Assembly (NCBI GenBank): GCA_009664345.1
Contig: CP043547.1
Span: 2,570,709-2,634,708 of the forward strand
DNA length: 64,000 bases
Source of the DNA: Planctomycetales bacterium 10988
Lineage (GTDB): Bacteria; Planctomycetota; Planctomycetia; Pirellulales; Pb10988
Reading direction: 5' to 3'
Part shown: one piece after another, positions 8,901 through 14,865 of the stretch
How positions within the stretch are numbered: the first letter of the stretch is position 1
Layout of the letters: every line of letters starts with the position of its first letter
Position numbers and translations under genes: made by a program
The notes under the pieces: model-generated
Seen by the model: the letters and a program-made list of their open reading frames with translations, nothing else
The model's database searches: none
What the model was told of the DNA's origin: nothing

Positions 8901-11405
8901 TCCTGCAGCATCTTGGGCGACATCACTCGCAACCGAAATAGTTACCAATCCTTCCGAAGCGGCCTGAACAAATAACTTATAAGTATGGCTATTGGAAGCA
9001 CTTAAACCACCAATTACAGCCCCATTAGTCACTTCTATGTCGGAGAGAGTAAATCCGGTGACGCCTTCGGAAAACTGAATCGTAAATTGGGTGATTTGAG
9101 CAAAAGTTGAAGTCCCATCAGGAGTAATCACAACACTTGGGGAAGTGATATCATAATCGACCGAAGCGGAATCCCCGACGTTATCGTTTCCTACGGCATC
9201 CTGGGCAACTCCACCTGACACACTGACGGTCACAAACCCCTCGGCAGCAGCGGTGACAAGCAGAGTATAGGTATTCCCATCAACCGTACTGAAGGTTCCC
9301 TTGGTTCCGTTCGTGACGGTAATATCGTCGGAAACAAAACTGACGACCTCTTCCGAGAACTCAAAGGTGAAGAGAAGGGAGTCATTATTTGTAGAAGTGC
9401 CATCCGGGCTAATGGCCAACGTTGGACTGGTTCCATCGTAGGTAACCGTCGCACTATCGCCGACAATCTCGTTGCCAGCTTCGTCTTGGGCTGCGGTTGA
9501 AAGGACGCTCACGGTGACATCTCCATCAGCAGTCGGCGTGACCTCGAGCGTATACGTATTGCCATCGACCGCCGTAAAGCTTCCCGCACTGCCGTTCGTA
9601 ATCGAAATATCGCTGCTTTCGAATCCGGTGACGTCTTCATTGAATTCAAAGGTGAAAAGAAGGGAACTACTATTGGTCAATCCGCCATCCGGGGAAATCG
9701 AAAGGGTAGGAGCCGTTGCATCGTAGGTAATCGTCGCACTGCCCCCATCGACTGTACTGGCCGATCCGTCACTTGCGGAATCTTCAGCCACCACCACGAT
9801 CACATCACCCTCGGCGATCGCAGTGACTTCCAATGTGTAGGTGTTGCCATCGACCGCGGAGAAGGCCCCTGCCGTCGCATTGGTGAGCGTGATATCCGAG
9901 GAATCGAACCCGGTAACATCCGTGCTGAATTCGAACGTAAAGAGAGTTGTGCTAGAATTGGTACTCGTTCCGTCAGGAGTGATGGTCAGGGAGATTACCT
10001 TGGGAGCAACCCATAGCTCCCGTCCATGGACTCCATCATCTGCCGAAAAGAAGAGCGCCCCATTAACGTTGGTCAGATTAGAGGGATTGGAACTCGTGCT
10101 TCCGCTGCGAATGTCACTTACAAGCATCGTGCCGGCGGAAGTTCCATCCGTCACCCAAAGCTCCGTGCCATGGACTCCATCATTGGCGGAAAAATAGACA
10201 ACTGAGCCAGTACTCACAATCTCCGTGATTGACGAATCATTCATCCCAGCGTTGATATCCGCTACGAGCATCGTCCCGGCAGATGTCCCATCACTCATCC
10301 ACAGTTCATCGCCATGCGTTCCATCATTGGCAAGAAAGAAGAGGGTATCATGGTGAACCCTGAACAGATGCGGAATCGAACTTCCCGAGCCGGCTTGAAT
10401 ATCTTGAACCAAGATCGTCCCGGCAGACGTCCCGTCCGACCTCCACAGTTCATAGCCATGGACTTCATCATTTGCAATGAAGAACGCGGTGCCATTGACG
10501 TTAGCAATCTCTTGATAGGTAATTTCACTTGCCGCAGGTTTGATATCCTTCACCAGTTGCGTGCCGGCCGTAGTCCCATCACTCATCCATAATTCTCGCC
10601 CGTAGGTGCTCCCACCATCAAACGCATAGAAGAAAACAGTTCCATTTACATTCGTTAAATGGCGGGGTTGAGAGCCGGAACCACCAGGGCGAATATCTGT
10701 GATTCTTTGCGTGCCTGCCCCTGTTCCATCACTGATATAGAGTTCACCCCCACTCGGGCCTCTATCAACGGTAAAGAACAAAGTGCCATTAACCTCCGTT
10801 AGTTCAAGCGGCGAACTGCTTTTGCTTCCTGGGCGAATATCCTTAACTAGCCCGGTCCCGCCGGAAGTTCCATCGCTTTTAAATAACTCTTTTCCTATAT
10901 CAGAATTATTAGACGCTGCAAAGAAAAGCGTGCTGCCTACATTGGCGAAATGACTTGGGGTCGAGTTACCAGGACCAGGCGATAGGTCATAAGTCATCAC
11001 GGTGCCGGCAACCGTTCCATCGGTGAAAAAGACTTCGATACCGATCGGATCACTGTAGCCTCGAAAGTAAACCGTTCCATCAGCGTTAGTCAATTGTTCT
11101 GGGTTATAAATACTAAGGTCCGGGTCTTCATCGGCGAGTCCTTCTGTTCCTGCGGAAGTTCCATCACTGATCCACAAAACTCGTCCGTTCTCTCCATCAT
11201 CCGCGGAAAAGAAGGCCGTTCCATTCGCTTCGATGATTTCGTCGATATTCGAACCACTGGAGCCAGAACGTATCTCGATTAGATAAGGATCGGCGGCCAA
11301 GAGCTGACGGCTTTCCAATTTCTCTAAGTGAAGCTTTGTGTTTTTATTTTCTTTTAGGAGAGCTTGTTGATTTTGTTCACGAAGGCCGGAGCCAAACCAA
11401 TACAT
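5973..11405 (-). CDS. Giant surface protein with ELW/SDGT repeats, ten Ig-like units and FG-GAP calcium repeats
   Basis: The 1810-residue product starts at an ATG preceded by AAGGATTAGGT. Near the N-terminus is LEKLESRQLLAA (about 27-38), a motif typical of planctomycete exported proteins. Next come about nine 48-residue units with the pattern FFxADDGxHGxELWxSDGTSAGT (to about 470). Ten Ig-like units of 85-95 residues follow, each beginning like ITPDGxSTN and ending in a QDAAGN-like loop, typical of bacterial adhesins. Five FG-GAP/VCBS-type repeats follow, with Dx[ND]xDG calcium loops such as GDINGDGILD. The last 80 residues are acidic and lack repeats. Its likely role is an extracellular adhesin or matrix protein (inference). 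No membrane anchor or sorting domain was recognised. Confidence 0.92.
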   Translation of the reverse strand: MYWFGSGLREQNQQALLKENKNTKLHLEKLESRQLLAADPYLIEIRSGSSGSNIDEIIEANGTAFFSADDGENGRVLWISDGTSAGTEGLADEDPDLSIYNPEQLTNADGTVYFRGYSDPIGIEVFFTDGTVAGTVMTYDLSPGPGNSTPSHFANVGSTLFFAASNNSDIGKELFKSDGTSGGTGLVKDIRPGSKSSSPLELTEVNGTLFFTVDRGPSGGELYISDGTGAGTQRITDIRPGGSGSQPRHLTNVNGTVFFYAFDGGSTYGRELWMSDGTTAGTQLVKDIKPAASEITYQEIANVNGTAFFIANDEVHGYELWRSDGTSAGTILVQDIQAGSGSSIPHLFRVHHDTLFFLANDGTHGDELWMSDGTSAGTMLVADINAGMNDSSITEIVSTGSVVYFSANDGVHGTELWVTDGTSAGTMLVSDIRSGSTSSNPSNLTNVNGALFFSADDGVHGRELWVAPKVISLTITPDGTSTNSSTTLFTFEFSTDVTGFDSSDITLTNATAGAFSAVDGNTYTLEVTAIAEGDVIVVVAEDSASDGSASTVDGGSATITYDATAPTLSISPDGGLTNSSSLLFTFEFNEDVTGFESSDISITNGSAGSFTAVDGNTYTLEVTPTADGDVTVSVLSTAAQDEAGNEIVGDSATVTYDGTSPTLAISPDGTSTNNDSLLFTFEFSEEVVSFVSDDITVTNGTKGTFSTVDGNTYTLLVTAAAEGFVTVSVSGGVAQDAVGNDNVGDSASVDYDITSPSVVITPDGTSTFAQITQFTIQFSEGVTGFTLSDIEVTNGAVIGGLSASNSHTYKLFVQAASEGLVTISVASDVAQDAAGNGNLNGEASITYDVTDPTLVITPDEIVTNDNPILFTFEFDEEVTGFEDLDIFVFGGTKGTFTAIDGNTYTIEVTPNAEGEVEVSTIGIAQDAAGNPSNITSATATYDSIAPSLSITPAEGATNASPILFTFAFTEEVTGFESSDIVLYNGTAGTFTTIDASTYTLEVTPNSQGLVTVTVAEGAAQDEAGNGTLGDSVAITFDTMAPTLEITPEGIVTNDNPILFTFEFSEEVTGFVSSDISATGGTKGTFTTIDGNTYTLEVTPSADGDVTVSVLSTAAQDEAGNDLVGDSATVTYDGTSPSLEISAPEDITNNQMIVFTFEFSEEVSGFDSSDIMITNGSAGTFTVIDANTYTLAVEATADGEVIVTVTDEVAQDAAANGNTGDSKTVLYDGTAPTLSITPDGESTNEATFLFTFEFSEDVVSFISDDILVTNGTAGAFTTIDDATYTLEVTAVADGEVTVSVAGGVAQDLAGNENLSEEATISFDGTGPSLVISPDGGSTPESPIVFSFEFSEDVVDFDASDIEITNGTAGTFSVIDGNSFTLEVIPDAEDAVVMVSVAQGAAQDALGNDSEAASASIEFNAFEEQSRMVTGSNSGDGVVRVFDESGTELYHFYPYTEAFTGGVRVATGDINGDGILDIVTAAGPSGGPHIQVFDSETGELITGGPNNFYAYAANITVGVFVAVGDVNDDGFDDIITSPDASGGPHIKVFSGQDGSVITEFYAYASNITVGVRVAAGDVDGDGTAEVITAPGPGGGPHVRVFSGTTGMQMSGAATNFYAYASNVTTGLFVASGDVNDDGLDDIITAPDAGGGPHVKVFSSGDASLLQNFYAYDPAFIGGVRVGSADVNQDGFADILTVPGSIEGPEVKAFSGIDLEILSTFFSGSETNPDGLFITGGISSIPIDPPTETSALVSSTSSENSETPEDLIPDNLAKKKSWWEDADEFYQSAEEIDKLFSNLWYRGYVPQHKMSET
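8008..8102 (-). repeat. Intragenic duplication, copy A
   Basis: About 95 bases are nearly identical to 9433-9527 inside the same gene, including a long identical stretch around TTGGGCTGCGGTTGAAAGGA. The two copies encode the end of two non-adjacent Ig-like units, which points to recent unit duplication or gene conversion. Confidence 0.8.
9433..9527 (-). repeat. Intragenic duplication, copy B
   Basis: Partner of 8008-8102, with only scattered differences. Other Ig-like units of this gene share protein-level similarity but less DNA identity, so this pair seems the youngest. Confidence 0.8.
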
Positions 11406-11805
11406 ACCTAATCCTTAGTGGAAATGATGGATTGCATAAGATCGAGAGGAGAAAGTTCGAAAACGAGGGATCGGAAACCCCCATGATGAATAACGAAAGA
11501 AGTGGAGATGATTCCACGATTAGTCTAAAAAATAGAAGAGATAATTTACTTTTCTTAACTCTCTTTTCCTAAGTGCTTCATTACAAAAAGCTTAGATTTA
11601 GAGACAGAAAAGTGATCTATTAAACAACAATAAAAGTAGAAAAGGAGTCTTCAGAAAATCATCTAGACTTTAAATCAAGCTGATTCGTTTTGAACTGATG
11701 TGTGATGTGAGGTGCTCCTTATTTAGATGAGATGGCCTGACCTTTCCCAGAAAGAGTAGACCGAGGGTTTTTAATGGTCGTCCTTTTTTGAAGGAGGAGT
11801 GGATC
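11406..11805. other. AT-rich intergenic region and left flank of the IS remnant
   Basis: This holds the upstream region of the giant surface-protein gene, with a long AT-rich stretch around 11520-11650, and then the leader of the transposase remnant. TGAGGTGCTCC near 11707 could be the left inverted repeat of an IS3-type element. No matching right end was found downstream, so the element boundary is not established. Confidence 0.4.
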
Positions 11806-12186
11806 ATGAAAGGGCGTCAAAAGTTTAGCCGTGAATTTAAGTTGGCGGCGGTAAAGAAAATCGTTGAGCAAGGACTGGCTGTGACGGAGGTCGCTCGGGA
11901 CCTTGGTATCGCGGAGAGTTTGCTGCATTCTTGGAAGCGAACTTTTTTGGAGGAAGGCGTGGTGCAACAGTCCCCGGCCTCGTCGTTGGAGGAAGAGATC
12001 AAGCGGCTGAGGGCGGAGAACCGGCAACTTCAGCTGAAGCGGGACCACTTAAAAAAAGCAACGGTCTTCTTCGCCAACAGTGTTCATGATGTGATTGGTG
12101 CCCGAAAAACTCCGGACCTCGCTCCGCTTGCCCAACGAGATGCAGCGAGACACCCCGCGGGCTCCATACTTCTGGCGATTTTCTAA
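11806..12186 (+). pseudogene. IS3-family transposase orfA remnant (helix-turn-helix protein), truncated
   Basis: The start ATG follows AAGGAGGAGTGGATC. The first 85 or so residues are a normal IS3-type OrfA: FSREFKLAAVKKIVEQG, then a helix-turn-helix ending in ESLLHSWKR, then a leucine-rich coiled coil (LEEEIKRLRAENRQL). The family motif LKKATVFFA is reached at about residue 87. From there the sequence departs from the family and ends in an unrelated tail, and the orfB integrase gene with its DDE residues is absent. The element is therefore dead by itself. It may instead encode a DNA-binding fragment, but decay is more likely. It sits in the same patch as a broken MORN gene. Confidence 0.8.
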
Positions 12187-12290
12187 TGCCAAGCAATCGA
12201 CGCAGAACCGTTCGATCCTCTTCCGGGAGTTCTTCCTCTGAGAGGATCATGAAGCGGTAGCCTCTGCTGAAAAGAAAACGAAACGAGTTC

Positions 12291-12449
12291 TTAAGCCAGA
12301 TGTTCCTTCTGTAGGATCTGGGAGAGGTTTTTAAGCTCTTTGTGAACAGGATGAATTTTACCTTGAGCTTTTGCTACTGAAAGCTTTCCAACCTCTTTTG
12401 CTTCTTTGGAGATCTCAGCCATACGTTTTGCTGGATTTATGACCTTCAT
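12291..12449 (-). CDS. Small basic helical protein, 52 residues, unknown function
   Basis: The 52-residue product begins MKVINPAKRMAEISKEAKEV and ends in KEHLA. Its start ATG is preceded by AAGGAATAAAGAACA, an acceptable ribosome binding site. It is rich in Lys, Glu and Ala with a heptad-like helical pattern and has no signal peptide or membrane segment. It lies 56 bases after the coiled-coil gene at 12506-12958 on the same strand, so the two may be co-transcribed. A similar arrangement of a coiled-coil gene next to a tiny Lys-rich gene occurs at 47971-48723. No family was recognised. Confidence 0.6.
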   Translation of the reverse strand: MKVINPAKRMAEISKEAKEVGKLSVAKAQGKIHPVHKELKNLSQILQKEHLA

Positions 12450-12505
12450 TGTTCTTTATTCCTTATAAGTGAATTGATAAGCGGTCTTTTGAAGTCCGAA
12501 AAATT

Positions 12506-12958
12506 CTACAACCTAACTTCTTTAAGCAAAGCATCTATCTTTTTAGTAAGGTTATTGAGGCTCCCAGTACAAACACCTGACAGCTCTTTGCCTTCCGATT
12601 TCTTCTCCTTCATGACTTTTGTGGTATGCCGGTTGAGTAGTTGATAATGGTTTTCCAGCGATTTCTTTGCGTCGAGAATGGACTTTTTCTGAGTTTCGAG
12701 ATGCCTTTTCAATTCGTCAAGCTTTACCGCCTTCTCATTGGAATCTTTTGAAAGGTCGATAAATTCTTTATCCTTTTTTAGCTCATCTTTATTGTTACTA
12801 TGCTTTTCAGCAAGGGCATGTCGGTCCTTCTCGATCTTCATTGCCAGCTTGGAAACTTCGACGAATTCATCTCGATAGGAATTCAATAAATCCATCTCGG
12901 TGTTTAATGCTGCAAGATCTTGCTTAATCTGAGACAAGTAAAGTTTGAATCCGGCCAT
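12506..12958 (-). CDS. Coiled-coil protein, 150 residues, unknown function
   Basis: The predicted product is almost entirely helical and charged, with long heptad stretches (for example KLDELKRHLETQKKSI near residues 79-94). It has one cysteine, near residue 130, and no signal peptide or membrane helix. The start ATG at 12958 lacks a clear Shine-Dalgarno sequence; no better start is visible. Local base composition is more AT-rich than in neighbouring metabolic genes. It could be a structural or scaffold protein, or an accessory gene brought in with the mobile patch (inference). It is comparable in size and character to the gene at 47971-48429, though homology between them is not evident by eye. 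Confidence 0.65.
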   Translation of the reverse strand: MAGFKLYLSQIKQDLAALNTEMDLLNSYRDEFVEVSKLAMKIEKDRHALAEKHSNNKDELKKDKEFIDLSKDSNEKAVKLDELKRHLETQKKSILDAKKSLENHYQLLNRHTTKVMKEKKSEGKELSGVCTGSLNNLTKKIDALLKEVRL

Positions 12959-13210
12959 AAAAGTTAAAAACTTTCATTCTTGTATGAGTAAACCTAGAAA
13001 AAACTCACATGTTTAGAATCCATTCAATTCAATGCGCCCTCTACACGGAGGGAGAGCAGGGGGGAAATCTCCCGTCATTCAAAACCACCATAAATTACAT
13101 AAAGTATAAAATATGTCAATATTTTTTCTCGTTTTTTTGATTTGGTCGTAGAATCGTCGAGCGATTCGTCTTTCAGAGGAAGAAAAATGATTCACGAAGA
13201 GGAGTGACTG
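12959..13210. other. AT-rich spacer, no gene seen
   Basis: This 252-base divergent spacer contains poly-T and poly-A stretches around 13110-13140 and GAAGAGGAG just before the MORN-type start. It probably contains promoters for both sides; none can be placed with confidence. Confidence 0.3.
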
Positions 13211-13530
13211 GTGGAGAAAAGGAAAGTTCCGCACACAGAGCTAGACTACCCCGGTGATGACGGGCTCTATTACTACGAAGGTGTACCTTTCACCGGCATC
13301 GGGGTGCAGCCAGAGAAGTTTATAATAGGGGAGCTTTGCACGGAACTGCGAATTATTGGTATGAACACGGTCAGCCTAAGCTCGAAGGCGAATACGAATT
13401 GGGCATTTGCATATAGCGAAAGAAGTGGGACGAAAATGGAAAGCTGGTCGAGGAATATACTCTTGAGGAGGGATCGCTCGATCATAAACTTTTAATTTCA
13501 TTTCGAAAAGCTTACTATAACCATTCCTGA
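13211..13530 (+). pseudogene. MORN-repeat (YwqK-type antitoxin-like) pseudogene
   Basis: From a GTG start preceded by AGAGGAG, the first frame reads YYYEGVPFTGIGV, the typical opening of MORN-repeat YwqK-like proteins. Near 13305-13325 the reading must shift to another frame, which continues ALHGTANYWYEHGQPKLEGEY. An in-frame TAG at 13414-13416 then interrupts it before RKKWDENGKLVEEYTLEEG. Those segments together make one ordinary MORN-type protein of about 105 residues, so the gene carries one frameshift and one nonsense codon. Proteins of this family are annotated as antitoxins of putative toxin-antitoxin pairs, but no partner was seen here. The single open frame of 94 residues (to 13495) is unlikely to be functional. 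Confidence 0.8.
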
Positions 13531-13603
13531 GAAGAACGTAGCGATGTAGACGAGAGAGTAACGGAAGAAGAGGCTTGAAGTGTTGAGTTAACGCAGGATT
13601 GGT

Positions 13604-14431
13604 TTAAAGGTTTTGATTCCATTGAAAACTGCGGCCCCAGCCTCGTTTGATCCAGCGGGCCATCAGTTCATTTCGGCTGTTGACTTGAAAGAAGCGAAAG
13701 AGGGTTTTGACATATTGCTTCACCGTGTGAGGGCTGATTTCAAGGCGGGCAGCGATTTGTTTATCACCATCCCCTTCGAGTATGCATTGCAAGACTTGGC
13801 GAACTCGCGGCGGTAAATCACTGGGTTTTGGCTCTTCGACCGAGGCCAAGGCCCCGCCTATCAGCGGAGCGGTTTCTTCTTGAATCAACTGAATGAGATT
13901 CAACTCAAAAGCCCCGTATTTCTGCTTCCCGATTTGTCTGGCGATCAGCGCGGTGTGATAGGCATCGTTGGTTTGGCTTTGCATTTCTTGAATCGTGACC
14001 AGAATATTGTCCACTTCAAGCTGACGGTGGATCTCTTGAAATTCAAAACTGCGATACCAGGTCTTGTCATCCATCAGGCGTTGGCGTTCGGTAGTGATGG
14101 AAGGCTGGCCTTGAAAGGATTCCGCGAAGGTCGGCAAGAGCACCTGATAATCTATACCACCTTCGTCCCACAGCTCCAAGGAGCGAAACCAAGGCGTTAA
14201 GTCCAAGTTCGGATTGGAACTCCAAAAGGAATCCTCCATTCGTTCCAGCCGTCCGGTTCTCCAACCTGTTAGCCCCCCGGACATGATCATGTCGGCATCA
14301 ACCAACTTGGCGACTCCTTTTGCCCAGTGAGCCTTCCAAAGAGTGTGATCGTCTCCCATCTCACGGCATTCTCCCAGCAACTGATAGATCGCACGGAGGT
14401 CTTTTAAACGGATTCGTTTTGATTTTTTCAT
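13604..14431 (-). CDS. LuxR-type transcriptional regulator with unrecognised N-terminal domain
   Basis: The 275-residue product has a C-terminal LuxR/GerE helix-turn-helix at about 206-268: LPPRVRQVLQCILEGDGDKQ, then AARLEISPHTVKQYVKTLFR. The N-terminal 200 residues have no phosphoacceptor-type receiver pattern and no recognisable autoinducer domain; they could be a diverged GAF/PAS-like sensor. The start ATG is well supported by AGAGGGAAGGT. The gene stands alone, flanked by the MORN pseudogene and a 434-base gap. Targets cannot be inferred. Confidence 0.85.
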   Translation of the reverse strand: MKKSKRIRLKDLRAIYQLLGECREMGDDHTLWKAHWAKGVAKLVDADMIMSGGLTGWRTGRLERMEDSFWSSNPNLDLTPWFRSLELWDEGGIDYQVLLPTFAESFQGQPSITTERQRLMDDKTWYRSFEFQEIHRQLEVDNILVTIQEMQSQTNDAYHTALIARQIGKQKYGAFELNLIQLIQEETAPLIGGALASVEEPKPSDLPPRVRQVLQCILEGDGDKQIAARLEISPHTVKQYVKTLFRFFQVNSRNELMARWIKRGWGRSFQWNQNL

Positions 14432-14865
14432 ACCTTCCCTCTCCGAAGAAGCTCTGAGAAAACGAATTGAATGGATGGAGTGGAATAAATGATTTGTTTA
14501 AGGAATGGAAGTGAAGACGGAGAGAGATCGATTCAGGATGGAAGAATAATTAATATACATAAAAACACTGACTCATATTAGGGAATTGCCGCAGATTAGG
14601 ATAAGATTCATAGTTTAAGTAATTAGATGAGGGATAACTAGAGGTTTTTACGGGAGACTCTCGGAGAAGCGTTAGAATCTCTAGGATATCAATGATCTAA
14701 TGAAGAGCCCTTAGGGATAACATCCAGAGGGGCTTTGGGGCAGGTCGAGGGAGGGCGTCTTTACAAGATTGCAAGTGGTTCACCTCTCCATCATAACGAT
14801 GCTATCTTGGGCGTCTTTCCATCGACCGACATAAGGCAAAAAACACTTTTTACATTTCTCCGCCA
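14432..14865. other. Intergenic region, no gene seen
   Basis: This 434-base region lies between the LuxR-type gene's start and the 3' end of the next minus-strand gene. It contains AT-rich sequence (14545-14660) suitable for the regulator's promoter, and one dispersed-motif copy at 14837-14853. No convincing tRNA, small RNA or terminator hairpin was found by eye. Confidence 0.3.
14837..14853. repeat. Dispersed near-palindrome copy
   Basis: CAAAAAACACTTTTTAC lies 13 bases beyond the 3' end of the minus-strand dehydrogenase-like gene. Confidence 0.6.

Noticed and set aside
7200-10000. Regularly spaced repeats that could suggest a CRISPR array
   Set aside because: Units are 250-290 bases, in frame, and encode Ig-like domains; no short identical repeats with unique spacers are present.
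11999-12250. 83-codon minus-strand frame opposite the IS remnant
   Set aside because: It overlaps the conserved orfA coding sequence and resembles no known protein; most likely a shadow, although its N-terminal part covers the diverged tail of orfA.
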